A stretch of 36,150 nt of DNA from JBELMB01 sp042088665 (lineage in GTDB: Bacteria; Pseudomonadota; Alphaproteobacteria; Rhodobacterales; Rhodobacteraceae), in assembly GCA_042088665.1 (NCBI GenBank), contig JBELMB010000040.1:1-36150 (forward strand). The letters run 5' to 3'. A program made the position numbers and the translations under genes. The notes beneath the pieces are model-generated. The model saw only the letters and a program-made list of their open reading frames with translations, searched no databases and was not told where the DNA came from. Of the stretch, positions 8,770 to 15,624 are shown in pieces (the stretch's first letter is position 1; each line of letters begins with the position of its first letter).

Positions 8770-9704
8770 GTTTCGATCTGGCAGCGTTGCGGCAGGCGGT
8801 GGCGCAGCACGGGCGCGTGGCCCGCGTGGTGGTGGCAGAGGTGGCCGGATCCACCCCCCGCGAGGTCGGTGCCGCCATGCTGGTGTGGGAGGACGGGCAA
8901 TCCGGCACCATCGGCGGCGGTGCGCTGGAGTTTCAGGCCGCCCGGCGCGCGCTGTCCCACAGCGGGCTGTCGCGCCATCCGCTGGGGCCTTCGCTGGGAC
9001 AATGCTGTGGCGGGGCGGTGACGCTGCTGACAGAGCATTTCACCAAGGACACCCTGCCGGACGACGCGGCGGGCAGCGTGCTGGCCCGCGGACCGGGCCC
9101 GCAACCACTGACCGTGGCCCGCGTCTTGGACAAGGCCCGCGCGCAGGGCATTCGCCCGGAGCCACAGCTTGTGCAGGGCTGGATGATCGAGCCGCTGACC
9201 CCACCGCGTCAGCCGGTCTGGATCTGGGGCGCCGGGCATGTGGGCCGGGCGCTGGTGAACGTGCTGGCCCCCCTGCCGGATCTGTCGCTGACCTGGATCG
9301 ACACGTCAGCGGCGCGGTTTCCAGCGGAGGTGCCCGCCGATGTGACGACCCTGCCCGATCCGACGCCACAGCGCTTGATGGCGCATGCGCCAGAGGATGC
9401 CGCGCATCTGATCCTGACCTACAGTCATGAGCTGGACCTGCAGATCTGTCACGCCGCCCTGTCGCACCGGTTTGGCTTTTGCGGTCTGATCGGGTCGGAC
9501 ACAAAGCGCATCAGGTTCCACCGTCGGCTCGCCGGGTTGGGGCATGCAGATGCCCAAATTGCGCGCATTTGCTGCCCAATCGGGCAAAAAGCCTTTGGCA
9601 AGCACCCACAGGCCATTGCCATTGGCGTCGCCACACAGCTACTTTCCCGCGACTCTCAGGAATATCTCGCGTGGACGACCCCCTCCTCTGCCTCAACGGC
9701 CTGA
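8766..9704 (+). CDS. xdhC: Xanthine dehydrogenase accessory protein XdhC
   Basis: A 312-residue maturation factor. In R. capsulatus, XdhC binds the molybdenum cofactor, promotes its sulfuration and inserts it into XdhB; it is not part of the final enzyme. The N-terminal XdhC/CoxI domain carries VAGSTPREVGAAMLV and TIGGGALE, with LGQCCGGAVTLL further on. The C-terminal Rossmann-like domain starts at VWIWGAGHVGRALV. It overlaps xdhB by 4 nt and its last 34 nt overlap the start of the ATPase gene, tying cofactor maturation to transporter expression. The end includes the usual GLIGSDTKRIRF and ICCPIG stretches, so it appears complete. Confidence 0.95.
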   Translation: MSFDLAALRQAVAQHGRVARVVVAEVAGSTPREVGAAMLVWEDGQSGTIGGGALEFQAARRALSHSGLSRHPLGPSLGQCCGGAVTLLTEHFTKDTLPDDAAGSVLARGPGPQPLTVARVLDKARAQGIRPEPQLVQGWMIEPLTPPRQPVWIWGAGHVGRALVNVLAPLPDLSLTWIDTSAARFPAEVPADVTTLPDPTPQRLMAHAPEDAAHLILTYSHELDLQICHAALSHRFGFCGLIGSDTKRIRFHRRLAGLGHADAQIARICCPIGQKAFGKHPQAIAIGVATQLLSRDSQEYLAWTTPSSASTA

Positions 9705-11194
9705 CGAAGGCCTACCCCGGCGTGATCGCCAACGACGCTGTCTCCTTTGACATTCGGCGTGGTGAGATCCATGCGCTGCTGGGCGAGAACGGCGCGGGAA
9801 AATCCACGCTGGTCAAGATGATCTATGGCCTCGTCTCACCGGACCGGGGCGAGATGACCCTCGACGGCGCAGCGTTCCGGCCCGCGAAACCATCCGAGGC
9901 GCGTCGCAGTGGCGTCGCCATGGTCTTTCAACACTTCTCGCTCTTTGATGCGCTGAACGTGGCAGAAAACGTCGCCCTCGGGATGGAAACGCCGCCCCCG
10001 ATGAAAGATCTGGCCCGCCAGATCCGCGAGGTGTCAGAGGCGTATGGCCTGCCACTGGATCCATCGCGCACGGTCGGCACGCTTTCCGCCGGGGAGCGGC
10101 AACGGGTCGAGATCATTCGCTGCCTGTTGCAGAATCCGCGCCTGCTGATCATGGACGAACCGACCTCGGTGCTGACACCGCAGGAGGTGGAGATCCTCTT
10201 TGCGACGCTGCGCAAGCTCAAATCCGAAGGCACATCGATTCTGTATATCTCGCACAAGCTGGAAGAGATCCGTGCGCTGTGCGACCATGCGACGATCCTG
10301 CGGTTGGGTCGGAAAGTGGCCACCTGCACCCCGGCGGAAACATCCGCACGGGCGCTGGCAGAGATGATGATCGGCAATTCCTTTGCCACGCCGGAGGCGC
10401 GAAACGTGACACCCGGCGCGGAGCTTTTGTCGGTCAAGGCGCTGTCGCTGCCCGCACCGGGCGCGTTTGGTACGCCGCTGCGTGACATCAGTTTCAGCGT
10501 GCGCTCGGGCGAGATCCTCGGGATCGGGGGCGTCGCGGGCAATGGTCAGGACGAATTGCTCTCGGCGCTGTCGGGGGAGCGCCCCACCGCGCCGGGCAGC
10601 CTTGAACTCAAGGGCGAGGACATCAGCCGGACCGGCCCCAACGAGAGGCGCCGCGAGGGGCTTCTTTGTGCGCCGGAAGAGCGGCTTGGCCATGCGGCGG
10701 CACCGGACATGAGCCTGACGGAGAACGCCGTGCTGACGGCGGCGATGCGGCGCGAGCTTGTGTCCAACGGATTCATTTCGTGGCGCAGGGCGCGGGCCTT
10801 TGCCGAGGAGGTCATTGCAGAATTCGACGTGCGCACGCCCGGCCCCGGCACCGCGGCACGGGCTCTGTCCGGGGGCAATCTGCAGAAATACGTGGTCGGT
10901 CGCGAAATCTCTCAGGCACCGGACGTGCTGGTGCTGAACCAGCCAACCTGGGGTGTGGACGCAGCGGCAGCCGCGTTCATCCGGCAATCGGTGATGGATG
11001 TGGCCGCGCGGGGCGGGGCGGTGGTGGTGATCAGCCAGGATCTGGACGAACTGCTCGAGATTTCGACCCGGTTCGGCGCGCTCAACGAAGGCCGCTTGTC
11101 AGAGACCCGGGCCGTGGCAGGCCTGAACATCGACGAGATCGGGCTCATGATGGGCGGCGCACAAACGGATGTGGTCAGACATGCGGCGGGGTGA
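9671..11194 (+). CDS. ABC transporter ATP-binding protein, BMP/nucleoside-type (two NBDs)
   Basis: A 507-residue ATPase with two fused nucleotide-binding domains, as in importers for simple sugars and nucleosides (RbsA/YufO type). The first domain has Walker A LLGENGAGKST, signature LSAGERQRVEI and Walker B LLIMDEPTSVLT. The second has the family's degenerate Walker A (GVAGNGQDELL), signature LSGGNLQKYVV and VLVLNQPTWGVD with Asn in place of the usual Asp. I chose GTG 9671: AGGA at 9658-9661 lies 9 nt upstream and the protein then begins DDPLLCLNGLTKAYPG, at the right place for this family. A longer upstream reading is only a shadow of xdhC. With two permeases and a BMP-type binding protein downstream it makes a complete importer, probably for purines or nucleosides given xdhABC. 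Confidence 0.93.
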   Translation: MDDPLLCLNGLTKAYPGVIANDAVSFDIRRGEIHALLGENGAGKSTLVKMIYGLVSPDRGEMTLDGAAFRPAKPSEARRSGVAMVFQHFSLFDALNVAENVALGMETPPPMKDLARQIREVSEAYGLPLDPSRTVGTLSAGERQRVEIIRCLLQNPRLLIMDEPTSVLTPQEVEILFATLRKLKSEGTSILYISHKLEEIRALCDHATILRLGRKVATCTPAETSARALAEMMIGNSFATPEARNVTPGAELLSVKALSLPAPGAFGTPLRDISFSVRSGEILGIGGVAGNGQDELLSALSGERPTAPGSLELKGEDISRTGPNERRREGLLCAPEERLGHAAAPDMSLTENAVLTAAMRRELVSNGFISWRRARAFAEEVIAEFDVRTPGPGTAARALSGGNLQKYVVGREISQAPDVLVLNQPTWGVDAAAAAFIRQSVMDVAARGGAVVVISQDLDELLEISTRFGALNEGRLSETRAVAGLNIDEIGLMMGGAQTDVVRHAAG

Positions 11195-11199
11195 GGCGG

Positions 11200-11245
11200 C
11201 GATTTCTTTCAAAGAAATCGGCCCGAAATCTTTGAAAGATTTCGG
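11200..11245. promoter_or_regulatory. Twin odd-centred palindromes between ATPase and permease genes
   Basis: Two adjacent perfect hairpins: CGATTTCTTT-C-AAAGAAATCG (11200-11220, 10-bp arms, one-base centre), and 11223-11245 with 11-bp arms (CCGAAATCTTT, then AAAGATTTCGG) around one G. Their cores TCTTTCAAAGA and TCTTTGAAAGA are reverse complements, so the arms can also cross-pair. AT-rich against their surroundings, they fill the 66-nt gap just before the permease SD (GGGAGG, 11250-11255). They may stabilise or process the mRNA, or be a dispersed repeat of this lineage. Confidence 0.6.
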
Positions 11246-11260
11246 CACCGGGAGGCGCCC

Positions 11261-12346
11261 GTGATCCGTTTGGAAAAACGCCCGCAGCCGTCGAGGCTCT
11301 GGACATTTCTGACGCCGATTCTGGCTGTTGTGCTGACGATGATCGTGGGAGGGCTGCTGTTTGCAATTCTGGGCGCCAACCCCTTCGAAGCCATCCGTAC
11401 GCTGTTCTGGGATCCGCTTTTCCACCCCCAGTTCGCCAGCTACTCGCGCCCGCAACTCCTTGTGAAGGCCGGGCCGCTCATCCTGATCGCCATCGGATTG
11501 TCGATCGGCTTTCGTGCCGGGATCTGGAACATCGGCGCCGAGGGACAGTACATCATCGGTGCGCTCTGCGGCGCCGGGGCCGGTCTCGCCTTTTACCCCT
11601 CGCAGAGTCCGCTGATCTTTCCGTTGATGATCCTTGCCGGTGCGCTTGGCGGCTGGGCCTGGGCGATGATCCCGGCAATTCTGAAAACCCGACTTGGCAC
11701 GAACGAGATCCTCGTATCGCTCATGCTGGTCTACGTGGCGGAGACGATCCTTGCCTCTGCCGCCTCGGGCCTTTTGCGCAACCCGGAGGGCATGGGCTTT
11801 CCCGGATCGCGCAATTTCAAGCAATGGGACACCGTGCACAACGCAGAGATCCTCGCGGGCACAGGCATGCATTGGGGGGTGCTGACTGCCTTCATCGCCG
11901 TCATCGCCGCGTATGTCTTGCTCAGCCGCCACCTGTTGGGCTTTCAGATCCGGCTGACCGGGGATGCACCGCGGGCGGCGCGCTTCTCTGGTGTGAACCC
12001 GGCGCGGATCATCCTGTTGTGCCTTGGTCTGGCGGGCGCGCTGGCCGGGATGGCCGGTCTTTTCGAAGTGACGGGGCCCGCGGGGCAGATCACCATCGAT
12101 TTCAACTCCGGCTACGGGTTTACCGCGATCATCGTGGCCTTCCTTGGACGTCTGAACCCGATCGGCATCCTGCTCGCCGGGCTTCTGATGGCGCTGACGT
12201 ATATCGGCGGCGAGTTGGCGCAGTTGATGCTGGGTCTGCCCGCCGCGGCGATCCAGTTGTTCCAGGGAATGCTGTTGTTCTTCCTTCTGGCCATGGATGT
12301 GTTCACCAATTACCGCCTGCGCTTCGCGCGCAAGGACGTGGCCTGA
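11261..12346 (+). CDS. ABC transporter permease, BMP/nucleoside-type (first subunit)
   Basis: A 361-residue inner-membrane permease of the branched-chain/ribose-type family (BPD_transp_2). About ten hydrophobic segments are visible, from FLTPILAVVLTMIVGGLLFAI near the N-terminus to LFFLLAMDVF at the end. The family motif GFRAGIWNIGAEGQYIIGAL marks the subunit usually encoded first. LKTRLGTNEILVSLMLVYVAE is a second conserved segment and probably a contact to the ATPase. The GTG at 11261 has GGGAGG five bases upstream. Its stop is followed by 181 nt before the second permease. Expected to form a heterodimer with the product of 12528-13451. Confidence 0.92.
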   Translation: MIRLEKRPQPSRLWTFLTPILAVVLTMIVGGLLFAILGANPFEAIRTLFWDPLFHPQFASYSRPQLLVKAGPLILIAIGLSIGFRAGIWNIGAEGQYIIGALCGAGAGLAFYPSQSPLIFPLMILAGALGGWAWAMIPAILKTRLGTNEILVSLMLVYVAETILASAASGLLRNPEGMGFPGSRNFKQWDTVHNAEILAGTGMHWGVLTAFIAVIAAYVLLSRHLLGFQIRLTGDAPRAARFSGVNPARIILLCLGLAGALAGMAGLFEVTGPAGQITIDFNSGYGFTAIIVAFLGRLNPIGILLAGLLMALTYIGGELAQLMLGLPAAAIQLFQGMLLFFLLAMDVFTNYRLRFARKDVA

Positions 12347-12527
12347 TGGCCCCCGTTTCCGGATTGCGCAGGACAGACCCACTTGTCGGGTCTTGTCCGA
12401 CAGCGGCTCTTGCCAGCTTGCACGAGGCCGGGTCACTTGCCGACTGCCATCATCACGCCGGGTTTGCCCGGTTGACCGCTGTGACGGTCTCCGGTCGCGT
12501 CGAAATCCCCGAGCCGGAGGCCCTGCC
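12347..12527 (+). other. 181-nt spacer between the two permease genes, with a hairpin
   Basis: The spacer holds a stem of ten base pairs with one bulged T: GGACAGACCC (12371-12380), loop ACTTGTC, then GGGTCTTGTCC (12388-12398). There is no T-run, so it is more likely an RNA-stability or processing element than a terminator. A 63-codon open frame starts at 12346, overlapping the first permease stop, and ends at 12537 inside the second permease. Its codon use is poor for this genome, and I do not call it a gene. A clear SD (GGAGG, 12516-12520) serves the second permease. Confidence 0.45.
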
Positions 12528-13451
12528 ATGGATCTGAGCGCCATCAATCCCGTCTTGCTCGTCGCCTCGATCATGGTCTCGGCCACACCGATCCTCTTTG
12601 CCGCCCTCGGCGAGATGGTCGTGGAAAAGTCCGGCGTTCTCAATCTTGGGGTCGAGGGCATGATGATCTGCGGCGCCGTCGTGGGCTTTGCCGTGGCCGT
12701 GAACCTTGACGCACCGATGCTGGGCTTTGCCATGGCGGCCCTTGCGGGGGCGGCGTTGTCCCTGACCTTCGGACTGCTGACCCAGTTTCTGATGTCGAAC
12801 CAGGTCGCCACCGGCCTCGGCCTGACGCTGGTCGGGCTGGGACTGTCGGCACTGATCGGCAAACCCTATGAGGGCATGAAGGCGCCGACCCTGCCCAAGC
12901 TTGAGATCCCCGTGCTTTCGGACATCCCGACGCTGGGTCCGATGCTCTTTTCGCACGACCTGATGGTCTATGTCTCGCTGCTGCTGGTGGTTGCGGTCTG
13001 GGCCTTTCTGACATTCACCCGGGCGGGCCTGATCCTGCGCGCCGTCGGCGAGAGCCACGACAGCGCGCATGCGCTTGGCTACAAGGTGGTGCGGATCCGG
13101 CTCATGGCGATCCTCTTTGGCGGGGCCTGCGCCGGGCTGGGCGGCGCCTATCTGAGCCTCGTGCGGGTGCCGCAATGGACCGAAGGCATGACCGCGGGCG
13201 CCGGGTGGATCGCGCTGGCCATCGTGGTCTTTGCCAGTTGGCGCGCCGGGCGCGTGCTGATCGGCGCCTATCTCTTTGGCGGGGTGACGGTGCTGCAGCT
13301 GAACCTGCAAGCCGCCGGGGCGGAGGTGCCGGTGGCGCTGCTGTCGGCCTCGCCCTACCTGATCACCATCCTCGTGCTTGTGGTGATCTCGGCCCGTGGC
13401 CATCACGGCGCACCCGCAGCCCTTGGACGGCCTTTCCGCGCATCCTCATGA
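12528..13451 (+). CDS. ABC transporter permease, BMP/nucleoside-type (second subunit)
   Basis: A 307-residue inner-membrane permease, the shorter partner in this importer class. Its start MDLSAINPVLLVASIMVSATPILFAALGEMVVEKSGVLNLGVEGMMICGAV is diagnostic: the E.SGVLNLGVEG motif is strongly conserved in the second permease of BMP-type systems. GYKVVRIRLMAILFGGACAGLGGAYLSL is the second conserved segment. ATG 12528 has GGAGG at 12516-12520, 7 nt upstream. A longer upstream reading has no membrane character and is rejected. The stop overlaps the channel gene (ATGA). Confidence 0.93.
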   Translation: MDLSAINPVLLVASIMVSATPILFAALGEMVVEKSGVLNLGVEGMMICGAVVGFAVAVNLDAPMLGFAMAALAGAALSLTFGLLTQFLMSNQVATGLGLTLVGLGLSALIGKPYEGMKAPTLPKLEIPVLSDIPTLGPMLFSHDLMVYVSLLLVVAVWAFLTFTRAGLILRAVGESHDSAHALGYKVVRIRLMAILFGGACAGLGGAYLSLVRVPQWTEGMTAGAGWIALAIVVFASWRAGRVLIGAYLFGGVTVLQLNLQAAGAEVPVALLSASPYLITILVLVVISARGHHGAPAALGRPFRASS

Positions 13452-14215
13452 CCGGACAGCACTCGACCCTCCGCGCCCATGTCGACGACTTGCTCGACGG
13501 TGAAGGCTCCCCCGGGGCGCGGCGCATCGCGACGTTGCTCTACATCTTCATCCTGATCTCTGCCGCGACGATCACGGTCCAGAGCCTGCCTGACCTGACG
13601 GTTCGCCTGCGCGCGGCCCTGTTCTGGCTCGAAGTGACGCTGCTGATCATCTTTACGGCGGAGTATATTCTGCGGCTCTGGTCGGCGCCCGAACCATGGC
13701 GTTATGCGCTCAGCTTCTGGGGGATGATCGACCTGCTGGCCATCCTGCCGGCGCTGCTGTTCCTGTTCCCCGACACCCAGGTGTTGCGGACCTTGCGGAT
13801 CATGCGCGTCTTTCGCCTGCTCAAGCTGTTCCGGATGCGCCGCGCACTGGCCCGGATCGAGCACGCCCTGACCGAAAGCCGCGACGAGTTGATCCTCGCC
13901 GTCTGCCTCGCCGGGATCGTGCTGTTCCTCGCGGCGGTGGGCATTCACCATTTCGAACGAGACGCCCAGCCAGAGACCTTCGGGTCGATCCCGCAATCGC
14001 TGTGGTGGGCGCTGGCGACCCTGACAACCGTGGGCTATGGCGATGTCTACCCGGTGACCGCCGCTGGCCGCGGTTTCACCGCCATTGTCCTTTTGATCGG
14101 CCTCGGCATCGTGGCCATCCCCGCGGGGGTGATCACCTCTGCGTTGATGACCGCACCCGAGCCCGAAGACCCGCAAGACCAAGACAACCACTCGCAAACA
14201 GGGAGATCTCCATGA
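13448..14215 (+). CDS. Voltage-gated-type potassium channel (6TM ion transporter)
   Basis: A 255-residue membrane channel. Segments in order: S1 TLLYIFILISAATITV, S2 LFWLEVTLLIIFTAEYILRLW, S3 FWGMIDLLAILPALLFLF, S4 with repeated arginines (RTLRIMRVFRLLKLFRMRR), S5 ELILAVCLAGIVLFLAAVGIHHFE, a pore helix with selectivity filter TTVGYGD, and S6 FTAIVLLIGLGIVAIPAGVITSAL. The filter says K+ selective; the charged S4 says voltage sensing. There is no RCK/TrkA-N or cyclic-nucleotide domain. The gene lies inside the importer operon with 4-nt ATGA overlaps on both sides, an odd place for a channel. Such a channel could balance charge during solute uptake, but that is only an inference. Confidence 0.93.
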   Translation: MTGQHSTLRAHVDDLLDGEGSPGARRIATLLYIFILISAATITVQSLPDLTVRLRAALFWLEVTLLIIFTAEYILRLWSAPEPWRYALSFWGMIDLLAILPALLFLFPDTQVLRTLRIMRVFRLLKLFRMRRALARIEHALTESRDELILAVCLAGIVLFLAAVGIHHFERDAQPETFGSIPQSLWWALATLTTVGYGDVYPVTAAGRGFTAIVLLIGLGIVAIPAGVITSALMTAPEPEDPQDQDNHSQTGRSP

Positions 14216-15315
14216 ACAGACGCATTCTCATGACCAGCGCCGCACTGGCCCTTGGCCTGGGTGTCGGCAGCGCCGCACTGGCGCAGGACCCCACCAAGGC
14301 CTGCTTTGTCTATGTTGGCCCGATCGGTGACTGGGGCTGGACCTACCAGCACCACCAGGGCGCCCTCGCCGTCAAGGAAGAGTTCGGCGACAAGGTCGAC
14401 ATCGCATGGCAGGAAAGCGTGCCCGAAGGCGCCGATGCCGAACGCGTCATGACCCAGATGGTCTTGTCGGGCTGCGACATCGTCTTCACCACGTCGTTTG
14501 GCTACATGGATGCCACCAACGCCGTCGCGGCAAAGTTCCCGGATGTGAAATTCGAGCACGCCACCGGCTACAAGCGCGAGCATCCGAATGTCGCGACCTA
14601 TGACGCGCGCTTCTACGAAGGCCGCGCGGTTGTAGGGCATATCGCCGGGTCAATGACCAAGACCAACAAGATCGGCTACATCGCCTCCTATCCGATCCCC
14701 GAGGTCATTCAGGGCATCAACAGCTATTACCTGCATGCCTCCAAAGTGAACCCGGACGTCGAACTGGTTGTGACCTGGGCCTACACGTGGTTCGACCCCG
14801 CCAAGGAAGCTGACGCGGCCCGCGCCATGATCGACCAGGGTGTCGACGTGATCACCGCGCACACCGACTCGACCGCTCCGCTCGCCGAGGCCGCCAAGGA
14901 AGGCGGCAAGGTCATCGGCTTTGGTCAGGCCTCCGACATGTCGGCCTTCAAGACCAATGACGACGGCACCCCCGGTCCCCGCGTTGCCTCGATCATCGAC
15001 AACTGGAACCCGTATTACATCAAGCGCGTCGGCGCCGTGATGGACGGCACCTGGGCGCAGCAGGCCTCTTGGGCCGGTATGCCCGAAGGCGAAGTGGTCA
15101 TCGGCGAAATTACCGCAGCCGTTCCCGCAGAGATCAAGGCCGAAGCAGAGGGCATGGTCGCCGCGATCACCTCGGGGGAGTACCACCCCTTCACCGGCCC
15201 GCTGAACAAGGCGGACGGTTCTGCATGGCTTGCCGAGGGAGAGATCGCGTCTGACGGCGACCTGCTGGGCATGGATTTCTACATCGAAGGCATCACTGTC
15301 GAAATCCCGAACTGA
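14212..15315 (+). CDS. BMP family ABC transporter substrate-binding protein
   Basis: A 367-residue periplasmic binding protein of the Bmp/Med/PnrA family, which binds nucleosides and related purines. A signal peptide (RRILMTSAALALGLGVGSAALA) is followed by a likely cleavage before QDPTKACFVYVGPIG; there is no lipobox cysteine, so it is soluble. GPIGDWGWTYQHHQG and the central TSFGYMDATNAVAAKFPDVKFEHATG are family signatures, the latter with aromatic and polar residues expected around the ligand. GGGAG at 14201-14205 precedes the ATG by 6 nt, and the start overlaps the channel stop. It is the last gene before a strong terminator. The specificity for xanthine, hypoxanthine or nucleosides is inferred from xdhABC. 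Confidence 0.93.
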   Translation: MNRRILMTSAALALGLGVGSAALAQDPTKACFVYVGPIGDWGWTYQHHQGALAVKEEFGDKVDIAWQESVPEGADAERVMTQMVLSGCDIVFTTSFGYMDATNAVAAKFPDVKFEHATGYKREHPNVATYDARFYEGRAVVGHIAGSMTKTNKIGYIASYPIPEVIQGINSYYLHASKVNPDVELVVTWAYTWFDPAKEADAARAMIDQGVDVITAHTDSTAPLAEAAKEGGKVIGFGQASDMSAFKTNDDGTPGPRVASIIDNWNPYYIKRVGAVMDGTWAQQASWAGMPEGEVVIGEITAAVPAEIKAEAEGMVAAITSGEYHPFTGPLNKADGSAWLAEGEIASDGDLLGMDFYIEGITVEIPN

Positions 15316-15338
15316 TCCGGCACTCGTTTGGATCCTTG

Positions 15339-15369
15339 GCCCCCGTCCGATCCCGGGCGGGGGCTTTTT
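15339..15369 (+). terminator. Rho-independent terminator of the xdh/transporter operon
   Basis: Stem GCCCCCG (15339-15345) with CGGGGGC (15358-15364), followed by TTTTT (15365-15369). It stands 24 nt after the binding-protein stop. This is the only canonical terminator between 4143 and this point, supporting a single long transcription unit ending here. Confidence 0.9.
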
Positions 15370-15466
15370 CATGGCTTGGGCCCGAGGATATCTGTCGCAG
15401 CCCAACCCGGTGCAGGACGACGGTTCACCGGGTCACATTTGGAACAGCCCGAACAACGCGACGAAC

Positions 15467-15514
15467 AAGACTGGGAGAAACACTGGGAGATACTCTGGGA
15501 ACAACACAGGGAAA
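15467..15514. repeat. Four imperfect 12-bp tandem repeats upstream of the chemoreceptor
   Basis: Units AAGACTGGGAGA, AACACTGGGAGA, TACTCTGGGAAC and AACACAGGGAAA follow each other exactly in register. The core is A-C-t-G-G-G-A. The stretch is notably less GC-rich than its surroundings. It lies about 110-160 nt before the chemoreceptor gene and could be a set of binding sites for a regulator, or part of its leader. The frames across it give short repetitive peptides without a credible start, so I do not call a gene. The rest of 15370-15624 holds only the palindrome at 15566-15580 and the SD. Confidence 0.6.
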
Positions 15515-15565
15515 AATTGAATAGAAACAAAGGCAAAGACATGGCAGAGAGGATGCCTCGTTAAT

Positions 15566-15580
15566 CCACCCCTAGGGTGG
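15566..15580. promoter_or_regulatory. Palindrome before the chemoreceptor gene
   Basis: CCACCC-CTA-GGGTGG, perfect 6-bp arms around three bases, 45 nt before the ATG at 15625. It could be an operator or a small hairpin in the leader. TTAA just upstream (15561) resembles half of a CtrA site, but the second half is absent. Confidence 0.35.
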
Positions 15581-15624
15581 GACATGGTTCTAGTGGGCAA
15601 ACGCCACCCAGACCGGAGCCGATG

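Noticed and set aside
12346..12537. 63-codon open frame bridging the two permease genes, start overlapping the first stop
   Set aside because: Many rare codons for this genome, no family likeness and no SD of its own. The overlap is suggestive, so ribosome profiling would decide.
11099..12862. 587-codon open frame on the minus strand opposite the ATPase and permease genes
   Set aside because: Overlaps clear genes on the other strand and is R/Q/D/H-rich without domains.
15467..15514. Tandem repeats as a CRISPR array
   Set aside because: Units of 12 bp without spacers; no cas genes.
15371..15564. Short frames over the 12-bp repeats giving NTGR- or WEKH-like repeat peptides
   Set aside because: They begin inside or at the operon terminator, have no SD and derive their pattern from the DNA repeat.
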